From positions 241,257 to 267,433 of the forward strand of contig NW_014577374.1 in assembly GCF_000485595.1 (NCBI RefSeq): DNA of 26,177 bases, in the 5' to 3' direction. The position numbers were made by a program, and so were the translations under genes. This DNA is from Priapulus caudatus. Its lineage: Eukaryota > Priapulida > Priapulimorpha > Priapulimorphida > Priapulidae. How positions within the stretch are numbered: the stretch's first letter is position 1; every line of letters starts with the position of its first letter. A model generated the notes under the pieces. That model saw nothing but the letters and a program-made list of their open reading frames with translations. It was not told where the DNA came from and did no database searches. Of this stretch, positions 12,257-18,904 are shown piece by piece.

Positions 12257-14396
12257 AAGGATTGTTTATCATGTGGTTATATGTAAAAACTACACACGCG
12301 CCTTGGTGTTTACTTGTCATGGAAGCAGTTTGCATAGCATATATACCTTAAATTACGGTATCATGAACTGTTCTACATACCATGTCATATGACAATGCAG
12401 AAAATTACTGACGATATTTGATTTTATTTTCACTGCCTTTTTCAGCACCAAATAATCTCACTTTTGGAGAATGGGCAGGAGTTGCCATATCTGTGCTGTT
12501 AGCTGTATTTCTAGTCGGATTTTCCATATATGGCCTACGAGTGTATAAGAAGAAGCGGAGGCAAGTATCAGTGACGTGATGTGGCGTACGATTATATTCC
12601 TCCTTTTTGATATCGTTGCACAAAATCTGGATGCAGGCACATGCAATCGCAAAAAGCATCACCGAAACAGAGCAAACAACAAAGTTTAACGTGGTGAATG
12701 TATTGTTTCAAGAATGCTTGAGAGCAGTAAAGAGTTTAATATCTCGCCTGTAAATGTAGAAACGCTCCTTTCGATTCGGCCATTCCTTGTATCATGAGAA
12801 AGATGGCGCATTTATACAATCATTTAATTACTCCGAGATAGCGTCAGTGGTAAATAATCCAAAACAAATTTCGTTGAGTGTTTACCCCTGACAGAACATA
12901 TAAGCTATTTCTCCATTAAAATGTAATTTCACTTTCCGCGTGTTTCAGAGAGAGAGTCGGAGCGCCAGAGAATAGCTTGCCACACTCGGCAGCCAGCGAA
13001 ACGCAGCTGGTCTATAACGCTGGCACCGAGTCCCTGCAGATGGCAGCACAGGACGCAGCGATAGATCGGCCTCCCAGTTACTGCGACGTTGTCATGGAAA
13101 GGCCTGCGCAGCCAACTAGCACAGACACACAGGTACCGTTACGTGTAGATCTACTAATGAAGCCATATCTGTAGTGTGGATCATATCGAAGCATGATTAC
13201 TCATATTTAATATGAAATATCCTTCAGCTAGTAGGACCATATATGATGTGTTCTAAATCAGTTCATCGCATTTCATTTGGCTAAAAAGGTAGTTCGGTTC
13301 ATCAATTGATTACAATCCATCCATTTGCATTTTCCGAGCAGGATCCAACTCCACATCAGAAGCAGAAAGGCCTACCTACCTACGCTGAGGCCATGGCTCT
13401 TGCCGATTCATCAGCTGGTACGTCTCTACTCGCTCAGCTATTTTATTACAGTCATCTATTGAGTGATGTTTTAAGCGAGGCAGCCAATTTGCAGTGGAAC
13501 ACCAGTAGTCAAGATTATTCTCCTCTGCCCCACTGATTACAGTGATATCGCAAGCGGTTCACAGTTACAGTAATATAGTAAAATGTATGTGACTGTAAAC
13601 TGTAGTCAACACACTATCAAACGCCCTACGAGGAACCTAATGGACAACACGCCGGATTACAGATATACGTAGAAATGCGGGGAGCACGTAAGATTAACAA
13701 GATATTAATCAACTTACGGTGAATTTGTTGAGAAACCCCAGTTTCACCATGCGAGTTTCATTTTCAGGAAAGCGCGCTGTACCTGCCGTCGCCGCGACGA
13801 CGAGAAACGGCGAGGTTGCCACAGGCTACGGACCAGCTGCGGCGGCCGACGCGATGTACGATGAGGAGCAGGGAGCTGTGGGAGGAGCAGACGCACCAGG
13901 GGGCGCTGCCGACGCCGACCCGGTGCAGGAAAAACGTGGCGGCTGCACGATGCAGGTGGCGCCACCCGAGCCACCCGCTCGAACGCAGAGTCTAGAAGGG
14001 GCACGCGACTCGGCGGGCCGCGAGACGTGCGAGAACAAGGTCAGCATCAAGATAGGCCCGCCGTCTACGAACGAGCCGTCGGATTCCCCCGGCGAGACGA
14101 ACGCCACGCCCGACAGGCGGGCGGATCGCACCGGCCGAAAAGCCGGAAGGCATTCCCCTCTGCAGCTGCTGCTTCCTCTGCCGCCGCCGAGATCGGACAG
14201 CCTGGCCGGCGCGGGCGCGACGGCTGTAGACAGCGTCAGCACGACAGATGTAGATGGCGTTAGTGTGACAGATGTGGACGGCGCGCACGCGGAGAGGTCC
14301 GGCGTGACGGTGAACTCGAGGGTCGCGCCCCGAAGAGGCAGCGACGACGCGGGACAGAGCGACTTACTGGACAGCGACACGGCGGTGTTAGTGTGA
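748..14396 (+). CDS. Multi-exon type I membrane protein: DOMON-EGF-EGF-DOMON-CUB-CUB-TM with PY-motif tail (5' partial)
   Basis: Exons joined: 748-814, 3726-3890, 4340-4489, 4961-5128, 5407-5526, 5973-6092, 6593-6786, 7334-7440, 7824-8065, 8227-8346, 8556-8708, 9229-9306, 9736-9846, 10319-10424, 11030-11184, 11591-11836, 12446-12560, 12949-13132, 13342-13417, 13768-14396. Together they give 3306 nt with no internal stop, and every junction keeps phase. Most internal junctions are phase 1, as expected of exon-shuffled extracellular modules. Seen domains by residue of this fragment: DOMON 1-183, EGF 184-263, DOMON 264-444, linker 445-484, CUB 485-598, CUB-like 634-767, transmembrane 777-797, tail to 1101. 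DOMON domains are known to bind heme or sugars; CUB and EGF domains mediate protein contacts, often with Ca2+. I infer a cell-surface receptor or adhesion protein. Potential N-glycosylation sites (NKT, NLT, NVS, NYS, NAT, NYT, NLT) all lie before the membrane segment. The start codon and signal peptide are not in the recognised exons. The join at 10424/11030 and the 5' end are the least certain parts. Confidence 0.85.
1400..1612. repeat. Diverged 39-nt direct repeat
   Basis: Segments 1400-1438 and 1574-1612 align without gaps. Both contain AATTTGTTT, then a variable GGAAAG/AGAGAA block, then TCCTGC and TAAAC near the end. The spacing is 174 bp. It is probably an old local duplication. Confidence 0.5.
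2980..3178. repeat. Pyrimidine-rich tract in intron 1
   Basis: About 200 bp of C/T-rich sequence (CTCC, TTCC, CTCTC motifs) with few purines, like the tract at 334-488. Its open frame is Ser/Pro/Leu-only low complexity and is not a gene. Confidence 0.7.
3891..4339 (+). other. Intron 2
   Basis: Donor GTATGC, acceptor GTCTTTAG. It holds an AT-rich run (about 3985-4108) built from ATTATACATTAT-like units. Nothing else is recognised in it. Confidence 0.75.
4490..4960 (+). other. Intron 3
   Basis: Donor GTGAGA, acceptor GTCATTTTAG, phase 1. I see no gene or clear repeat in it. Confidence 0.75.
5407..5526 (+). CDS. Exon 5: EGF-like module 1
   Basis: A 120-nt phase 1-1 exon encodes one complete EGF module. 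Its six cysteines follow the C-x(4)-C-x(5)-C-x(8)-C-x-C-x(8)-C pattern, with CLCPAGFTGVFCE at the end. It has no Asn/Asp-x-Asn start, so it is not the calcium-binding type. The acceptor is TCACTCAG and the donor is G/GTAAGT. The symmetric phase marks it as a shuffled module. Confidence 0.93.
5527..5972 (+). other. Intron 5
   Basis: Donor GTAAGT, acceptor TTCTGATTTTAG. It is AT-rich and I see no gene or strong repeat in it. Confidence 0.8.
5973..6092 (+). CDS. Exon 6: EGF-like module 2
   Basis: A second 120-nt phase 1-1 exon encodes an EGF module opening with EIDPCDYSMCRNGGTC and closing with CQCEEGYIGAWCE. Six cysteines are present in EGF order. RNGGTC is the classic EGF loop. Its length equals that of exon 5, consistent with duplication of one module, although the residues have diverged. 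Confidence 0.93.
6093..6592 (+). other. Intron 6 with repeats related to its own acceptor
   Basis: The acceptor region ending TTACTGACAG has two diverged upstream relatives, at about 6387-6440 (TTATTGACAATG) and 6484-6535 (TTATTGACAATG). Both lack the AG. Spacing of the GACA core is 98 and 89 bp. The intron therefore contains about three units of a decayed tandem repeat, the last of which forms the splice site. Confidence 0.6.
6593..8065 (+). CDS. Exons 7-9: second DOMON domain
   Basis: Exons 6593-6786, 7334-7440 and 7824-8065 encode about 181 residues. Landmarks are the strand IEFVIQAKTYGKVWTGIGF, then DVIIGWVNGG and DRHLNMFYM in exon 8, and TTIEFSRDRKT with an acidic WDEDDFW stretch in exon 9. 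This is the usual order of a DOMON domain: hydrophobic strand, GxGF, DxxxGWV, DR, and TxxxFxR. Cysteines before the domain (PCSG, GCTDEC) and after it (ICISKCEG) probably form disulphides. Exon 7 ends in phase 0 and exon 8 in phase 2, unlike the other extracellular junctions. Exon 9 is visibly richer in G+C than its neighbours. Confidence 0.87.
6787..7333 (+). repeat. Intron 7 with decayed minisatellite from the splice donor
   Basis: About five units of a motif like TTGTCTG-GGTAATAGTTGTTATT-TGGAATGTTAATAAT run from about 6790 to 7085, with spacing of roughly 40-90 bp. The first unit starts within a few bases of donor GTGAGT. The rest of the intron (7086-7333) has no recognised feature. Confidence 0.6.
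7441..7823 (+). other. Intron 8
   Basis: Donor GTAAGTG, acceptor CCTACAG. It is AT-rich and no feature is recognised. Confidence 0.8.
8227..8346 (+). CDS. Exon 10: Thr/Pro-containing linker
   Basis: A 120-nt phase 1-1 exon encodes about 40 residues, with an acidic start (KEEE), then Thr, Ser, Pro, Ala and Val and no cysteine. It lies between the second DOMON and the first CUB domain and is probably an extended, possibly O-glycosylated spacer. It matches no domain I recognise. The exon call rests on the GTGTTTAG acceptor, G/GTAATT donor, open frame and phase fit. Confidence 0.65.
8556..9846 (+). CDS. Exons 11-13: first CUB domain
   Basis: Exons 8556-8708, 9229-9306 and 9736-9846 encode about 114 residues. 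The pattern is standard CUB: a first Cys, LNYPDRDYPNG, then CHWLI, FIKLSFI, the HDYLELVD strand, and LKFVTDKFLTKPGFKLLYE at the end. An acidic residue before PSHDY and the Asp in HDY lie where calcium-binding CUB domains carry their site, so Ca2+ binding is plausible. CUB domains usually have four cysteines; the second pair is not evident here. NAT and NYT are possible glycosylation sites. Confidence 0.88.
8709..9228 (+). other. Intron 11
   Basis: Donor GTAAGTT, acceptor CATTGCAG. It is AT-rich and no gene or strong repeat is seen. Confidence 0.8.
9307..9735 (+). other. Intron 12
   Basis: Donor GTGAGTC, acceptor ATTTACCAG after a T-run. No feature is recognised. Confidence 0.8.
9847..10318 (+). 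other. Intron 13
   Basis: Donor GTACGT, acceptor TGTTTCAG. It has a GTT/ATT microsatellite at about 10141-10185 and nothing else recognised. Confidence 0.75.
10319..11836 (+). CDS. Exons 14-16: second, atypical CUB-like region
   Basis: Exons 10319-10424, about 11030-11184 and 11591-11836. The middle exon has strong CUB opening signals (MITSPGFPFALPRDLDCRWVI). The last one ends with TGFQLKYEI, like a CUB C-terminal strand. Exon 14 (SFSYVQQICYSRTFGG) does not match a family I know. The join is uncertain. Donor CTAG/GTCCGT leaves phase 2, and acceptor CATTACTGTAG ending at 11029 fits it, but this drops a cysteine codon (11025) that would be the natural first CUB Cys. Starting the exon at 10965 keeps that Cys and is open in phase 0, but needs the weaker donor GTGATC at 10429. 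Exon 16 is very rich in G+C. Confidence 0.68.
10425..11029 (+). other. Intron 14 (3' boundary uncertain)
   Basis: Contains no clear exon or repeat. The 3' boundary may be at 10964, 10989, 10995, 11010 or 11029; only 11029 matches the phase of the donor at 10425. Confidence 0.5.
11185..11590 (+). other. Intron 15
   Basis: Donor GTGTGT, acceptor CACGCACAG. It holds a short near-duplicate TTTACCTAGTTGAT / TTTACCTAGTTAAT (about 11475 and 11530) and nothing else recognised. Confidence 0.7.
11837..12445 (+). other. Intron 16 with palindrome and TA microsatellite
   Basis: Donor GTATGTAG, acceptor CTTTTTCAG. Palindromic arms AGCGTATTAAGTAT (11988-12001) and its exact complement (12011-12024) surround a 9-bp centre. 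A (TA)n run lies at 12226-12250. No gene was found. Confidence 0.75.
11977..12034. repeat. Short inverted repeat starting ATATTGTCAAGAGCG
   Basis: Perfect 14-bp arms (11988-12001 and 12011-12024). The left flank ATATTGTCAAGAGCG is nearly identical to the start of the inverted repeat at 19742, so the two may be copies of one small element. Confidence 0.55.
12446..12560 (+). CDS. Exon 17: transmembrane segment
   Basis: Encodes about 38 residues: a juxtamembrane NLT glycosylation site, then a hydrophobic stretch AGVAISVLLAVFLVGFSIYG of about 21 residues, then YKKKRR as stop-transfer. This gives type I orientation, with the DOMON/EGF/CUB part outside the cell. The exon ends at AG/GCAAGT, a GC-AG intron donor. 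Phase 2 here is matched exactly by the next exon. Confidence 0.9.
12561..12948 (+). other. Intron 17, GC-AG type
   Basis: The donor is GCAAGT, the standard form of the rare GC-AG class, and the acceptor is GTGTTTCAG. No GT in reach gives a matching open frame. Nothing else is recognised inside. Confidence 0.75.
12949..14396 (+). CDS. Exons 18-20: cytoplasmic tail with PPSY and LPTY motifs
   Basis: Exons 12949-13132, 13342-13417 and 13768-14396 encode about 296 residues and the TGA stop. RPPSYCDVV (PPSY at 13070-13081) and GLPTYAEAM (exon 19) are a PPxY and an LPxY motif 27 residues apart. Such pairs are known docking sites for WW domains of NEDD4-type ubiquitin ligases, so endocytic or degradative control is likely. 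The long last exon is very G+C-rich, low in complexity (Ala, Gly, Pro, Arg, Asp) and probably disordered. It has an 8-residue repeat, VDSVSTTD then VDGVSVTD. The C-terminus DTAVLV fits the class II PDZ-ligand pattern. No kinase or other catalytic domain is seen. Confidence 0.85.
13418..13767 (+). other. Intron 19
   Basis: Donor GTACGT, acceptor TTCATTTTCAG. No feature is recognised. Confidence 0.8.
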
Positions 14397-15360
14397 AGTC
14401 TACTGGTGGTCCTCAAGCGTTTCGTCGGTCGGCAGGAAAAAAAACGTAAAGTAATTGGAGCCGTTAGAAAAGTCTGTCGCGATGGGTTTTAACATGTTTT
14501 TTTTTTCCAGCAAATTCTTCTTGTGAGACATCCACTGTTGCATTCACTGTTGGACTCAACTTTTGACAAAACTAAAATTTAGATAGTCACTGTAGACTCG
14601 TCGGTGGCCCAGTAAAGAGCTACTAATGTATGTAGGGGAGTGCATAGTACATGTGTGCGCGTTAGGGTTCGATGCAAGAGGCCTTTTCTGCGATGGGTCT
14701 ACAACTGGTGCCATTACTTAAGCAACTTTACTCTTTTCATCAGACAGAGCATGTGTTCGACATGCATTCGTTTAGCAGCACATTTGCATGGAATGTACCG
14801 TAGCTATCCATTATTTATTCGTTAATTCAGTAAATGCCTATAGAATAAGGTACCATTCGAATTTTTCATTCGGGGAGCAAGCATCATTCAATTGAACGCA
14901 AAAAGTAGATTAGTAGTCTTCAATTACACACACCTAAATTTCTAATTTCATCTATTTATTTATGACTGACGGTGGTTTCTGGAACATATTATGGAGATAA
15001 ACGTGTATAATTTGGTAACAAATATCAGTTATCACAATATATGGTTGCCTTTGGAAAAATACTTGTAATTAGAGCGTGGTCATAATTTTCTAACTAAGGC
15101 AGAACATGTAAGACATGTGTATAATTATTATGCCTATTTTATATACCATAGTTGTAATTTATTTATACATGAATGTTGCCTGACATTTACTGAGTCATTG
15201 GCTTGCATTTGTAATATGATAACCGTTATTTGGATATCAAAGAATATTTTATATTATATTCATGCGTTATTTGTTGTTTGTGGCTGCTCAGGGATTGTGA
15301 ACAAAAGAATTTTTTAGTCAAATGAAGGTCCGTCACAATAATTGGTTACTAATAAAGGTC
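14397..15360 (+). other. Probable 3' UTR of the DOMON/EGF/CUB gene
   Basis: AT-rich non-coding sequence follows the TGA stop at 14394-14396. The first canonical AATAAA that I find is at 15351-15356. No tRNA or other gene is seen here. Confidence 0.5.
15351..15356 (+). promoter_or_regulatory. Candidate polyadenylation signal AATAAA
   Basis: Canonical hexamer about 955 bp after the stop codon of the large gene. The assignment rests on position only. Confidence 0.4.
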
Positions 15361-15514
15361 TTGACTCGGCTTTTAGTTTTAAATCGCATTGAGAGGTGGC
15401 AACCACAAAACCATTTCCTCCATGACTATATTTAGCCTAACAATTCCCAAGATAAAAACATGAGAGTTCACCTTCACAGCATTGTATCGGCACTATTTCA
15501 CTGGACACTCGCGC

Positions 15515-15549
15515 TATCAGGAGTTAATAATCACAAATTGTGATTAGAA
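15515..15549. repeat. Possible broken relative of the CAGGAG hairpin element
   Basis: TATCAGGAGTTAAT (15515-15528) is identical to the left end of the hairpin at 20280. It is followed by a short internal palindrome, TAATCACAA / TTGTGATTA. The expected right end is missing, so this may be a truncated copy. Confidence 0.35.
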
Positions 15550-15559
15550 GATTTAATCA

Positions 15560-15965
15560 AGCAAGATGGTATACCAATTTTAACGTGGCTGTGATAACTA
15601 TTGTAAAAGCGTAACAGTTTGGTAAAGAGAAAATGGGCATGAAAAGGAGCAAGTTGAGATTGGTGAGAATATTTTCAGAACTGACATTGTAGTTTTTTGT
15701 AACCCATCTTACAGCTTTGTGCTGAATAGATTCCAATCTGTTGCAGTTTTGTAGAGTACTCGTGTATAAGGGGCCCAGACGCAGCAGGGCGAGGCACATT
15801 CTAGAATAGGGAGGACTACGGTTTTAAAGGCCGGGGACCGGGTATTAGTGTCAGTAACTAAAATTGCAGCATAGCATGCCCAATGAGCGAGTGTCCTTTC
15901 TACAAATGTAATTGATGTGGGCATTCCAGCGAAGGTCATTACTTATATATTGTGTACACTGAAAT
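15560..15965 (-). mobile_element. Non-LTR retrotransposon fragment (C-terminal RT region), decayed
   Basis: Read on the minus strand, three frames each hold part of the tail that follows the reverse transcriptase domain in CR1/L2/Jockey-like LINEs. They are DLRWNAHINYI near 15930, VVLPILECASP and WAPYT near 15770-15810, and LESIQHKAVRWVTKNY near 15690-15730. At least two frameshifts and several stops separate them, so the copy is dead. No YADD-containing RT core or endonuclease was found upstream, so it is 5'-truncated or eroded. The family cannot be fixed from this piece. Confidence 0.72.
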
Positions 15966-16356
15966 ATTTGTACACAAGAGTAAGTTATTATAGATACTTG
16001 AGATAAAGTGAGTAGGTATTAGTAAAAGGTTTTAAAAAGTGAATTAGAGTAGTAGACTGGGGTAATGAGTAGAATTTTGCAGGAGTCGAGGTCAACCTTC
16101 TAACCTGTGGTTATTCTTCAAAGTCCACGGCAATATAGAAAGAATTGAATAAAATGGAATGAATATAGAAGATGTAGAGAGATTGTATTGTGGTGTTTGT
16201 GCGTGCGTGGGTGTGTGCACAGGCACTTGGAACATTTCAATAGCAAAATGATGGTAAATGAACACGAAATGTATTTACTACCAAAGTCTTATAATTGTTT
16301 CAAAGTAGTTCAATATAGTATTTACTACCAAAGTCTTATTAATGTTTCTCTACTCC

Positions 16357-16414
16357 CTTTCGCCATAGATATATATACAACACAGTTGTGTGTTGTATAT
16401 ATCTATGCTTTCGC
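16357..16414. mobile_element. 44-bp hairpin insertion with 7-bp target duplication
   Basis: A palindrome runs from 16364 to 16407 (begins CATAGATATA, ends TATATCTATG; arms match except for a 2-bp TA indel). The exact direct repeat CTTTCGC flanks it at 16357-16363 and 16408-16414 (CTTTCGCC if the shared C is counted). This is the structure expected of a tiny non-autonomous DNA transposon. Confidence 0.6.
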
Positions 16415-16527
16415 CTATTATTGCCGATAACTTCCTGTAAAAATGCCGTTCATATGTTCCTCTGCAACACATCGTCACATGACTCATGGCATGAGTACAC
16501 CGCACGCACGCCGCTGTGCACAAACAA

Positions 16528-16554
16528 CAAGAATATATAGTCTATATATTCTTG
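16528..16554. repeat. Short perfect palindrome CAAGAATATATAG...
   Basis: Perfect 13-bp arms around one T. It begins with CA and ends with TG like the hairpin at 16364, but no flanking duplication is visible. Confidence 0.6.
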
Positions 16555-17342
16555 TATATATATATTCTTATATATGTAGAATATGTAGATATCGCAGCAA
16601 CCAGTATACCCGTCCTGTGTTTGCAATGCACGTGTTGCCACAATAAATCAACAGCTGCGACGTACGCGCGTGAAATAGAGAGACAAGATCAATATCCCTT
16701 GTTCAGTGTGTGTCGTGTCGGCCACTGTTTTCGTTATCCGGGGGGGAAAAAATCTTAAAGCTGGAATTTGAGTTATTGATGCGAATTACAAAGCGGTGGT
16801 TGTTCAGAAAACTTGCTGCTGCTGTTTTAGGGTGCAGCCTGCAGTTATGAATGATATATGCTCTCATACGCCCCGGAAGTTCCCATAATTGCAGTTTGTT
16901 AAATTGTTGCGGACGTTTTCTGTGTGTAATTTCCTTGCGGAAACACGCCTTTAGTGTTGAATCAACGCACTAACGTTGCTTGGTGGTGAAAAAACACCTC
17001 TGTTACTTTGAAAAACATTAAAATTTACAGCATTATACGAATTGACATTTCAGGCTGCATGCAACTTTATATTAGCATACATAAATGATGGCCTATTAAT
17101 TAAGCGTGGATGCTATGTGCTGAATACATAGTTGCTGAGATTAAAGTACGTCTTACGGTAATTCTTGATTTTTGTATTTCTGTGGGGGAACTTTCGACGC
17201 GGATATAGATGTTGAATTGGCGAGATGTGGGCATAGACAATGCCGTATAGAGAGAGAGGCTGCAAGTGGGCGCTAGGTCAAATTATGCTAACCATAATTT
17301 ATGATGCCCTACACATGTGCAAACACCTGTTTACATGGCTCT

Positions 17343-17408
17343 CATGCGCACACACGCGCGCACACACGAACGCGCACGCGCGCACGCACACACACGCGCG
17401 CGCTCACA
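17343..17408. repeat. CA/CG microsatellite
   Basis: Alternating purine-pyrimidine run (CACACGCGCG types), potentially Z-forming. Confidence 0.85.
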
Positions 17409-17552
17409 TACGATTTTTCATTCAATAGTCGGCGATTCATCGCAATATTTTAACACCACGTCAAAGTCGCACTTGCGATTCTCTCAAAACCGCGAATGCC
17501 ATTTCTTGAGCTGGTGCAACATAGCTATGCATCGGCCTGTTCTGCTAGCACC

Positions 17553-17870
17553 TATGGCAAATACGACATACGCATATACGCTCTCCTATGGCACTATTTG
17601 TCATAGGAAGATTCTTCCTATGACAAATATTGTTATATGTGTTGTGCGCATCATAGGAGTTTAGGAGCACTATTATGAACGCAAGCATCGAATTTCAGCT
17701 GTAAAGCGGATCGAAGTTGACCCGCCAATATTTGTCATAGCAAGAATCTTGCTATGACAAATAGTGTCATAGGAGAGCGTATATGCGTATGTCGTATTTG
17801 TCATAGCAAGAATCTTGCTATGACAAATAGTGTCATAGGAGAGCGTATATGCGTATGTCGTATTTGTCAT
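17553..17870. repeat. Hairpin-containing repeat: one inverted copy and a 66-bp tandem
   Basis: Units of 66 bp start at 17730 and 17796, and a truncated third starts at 17862. Each full unit holds a perfect hairpin with arms ATTTGTCATAGCAAGA (17730-17762 and 17796-17828). An inverted copy lies at 17553-17631, with hairpin 17596-17628 whose arms read ATTTGTCATAGGAAGA. The open frame across it on the minus strand only reflects the 66-bp (22-codon) period. Confidence 0.85.
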
Positions 17871-18050
17871 ATTTACCTACATTCGAGGTGCGAGACGCAG
17901 GCTTATTAATAAGTCAACGTTGAGTGATGTTACGCCTATACCGCACACCGCAGAATTTTCAATAAATTTTTGTCGCAAGCAATAAAATTGCCGGCTTATT
18001 AGGCAATAACTATTGTCCGACACAATCTAAGTGCAAAGGATGCGACTTTA

Positions 18051-18115
18051 ATACGATCAGGGGTGGATGATGACAAAGATGACAATGAGTTGTCATCATC
18101 TACCCCTGATACGAT
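18051..18115. mobile_element. 51-bp hairpin insertion with 7-bp target duplication
   Basis: The element at 18058-18108 has left arm CAGGGGTGGATGATGACAA and right arm TTGTCATCATCTACCCCTG (one mismatch). It is flanked by the exact repeat ATACGAT at 18051-18057 and 18109-18115. CAG...CTG ends resemble hAT-type termini. The arm matches the element at 20280 at most positions. Confidence 0.65.
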
Positions 18116-18778
18116 GATATTATAATGATGAAAGCGCCCACGCCTGAAAGTGCGAACAATTACGGCCCGTAGCTGGCATGTTTATCATTACCGGAACAGC
18201 CATTATGTCTTACTCAGATACAATTTAATTGTGGAAATGGCTTAATAATAGCTTAATATTGCCTACGATGTACATGGGCGGTCTATGGGTCAAACGAGCG
18301 GATAAAGAGAACGGTCTAGGGGTCCGGGGGCCTCCGCTATCGTGTCTGCATGTCAGAGGTTACCGTGAGGCAAGGATATCCCTCAGTTGAATTCATATAA
18401 GATAATATATAGCTCAACATTCAAAAATGTATAGTTAAAACATCGTGATGCAACTATATTCTCTAACAGTTCTACTGGGGGCGTCCGCTATGCAACCCTC
18501 CCCAACTCTGCCTGCAAGGAGCAGCTACCCCTCTCTGAATTCCTGGTCCGCCTCCGCGGACATTACGTTCGTTTCCTGCGGGATCATTCATAGGGGTGAC
18601 GAAATGTATATTAATTAAACCCGCATTAATTATACACGAGGTGATGCATAATATGTGTGTGAGTAGATCAAATTGTGGATCAAATTTCGCCTGATTACTT
18701 GTTTATTCAGGTCGCTATGGGCAGTGGGTGCAGTAGTACCCGGCTACCCGCATGTGTCATCTAAACGGACAACGCAAA

Positions 18779-18785
18779 TATAAGG
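18779..18785 (+). promoter_or_regulatory. Candidate TATA box of the small secreted-peptide gene
   Basis: TATAAGG lies about 125 bp before the ATG at 18905, leaving room for a 5' UTR of about 95 nt. The assignment is by sequence and position only. Confidence 0.4.
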
Positions 18786-18904
18786 CTGCATTAATTGCTC
18801 CATAGACACAGTTCCGCTCGCAGTTTATCAAGTGACAAGTTCGTGACTCCAGTTGACACGACATTGCTTGCTATCGTCTGAAATCCTTGTCAATCGCGTA
18901 GAAG

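Larger units (their letters stand above)
15966..17340. other. Intergenic, no gene recognised
   Basis: Contains a perfect 22-nt direct repeat at 16271-16292 and 16318-16339, the hairpin elements listed separately, and no supported exon or RNA gene. Confidence 0.6.
17871..18804. other. Intergenic, upstream of the small secreted-peptide gene
   Basis: No gene is recognised. It contains the hairpin at 18058-18108 and otherwise unique-looking sequence. Confidence 0.6.

Noticed and set aside
13826-14416. 196-residue minus-strand open frame
   Set aside because: It is antisense to the G+C-rich last exon, where stop codons are scarce on both strands. The plus frame continues the spliced gene.
14666-14676. 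GGTTCGATGCA resembling a tRNA B box
   Set aside because: No A box or cloverleaf can be drawn around it.
17673-17870. Minus-strand 22-residue repeat protein
   Set aside because: It is produced by the 66-bp tandem DNA repeat with its hairpins; no start context or homology.
1722-18818. 14-nt match GACACAGTTCCGCT at 1722 and 18805
   Set aside because: About one such match is expected by chance in a window of this size, and the flanks differ.
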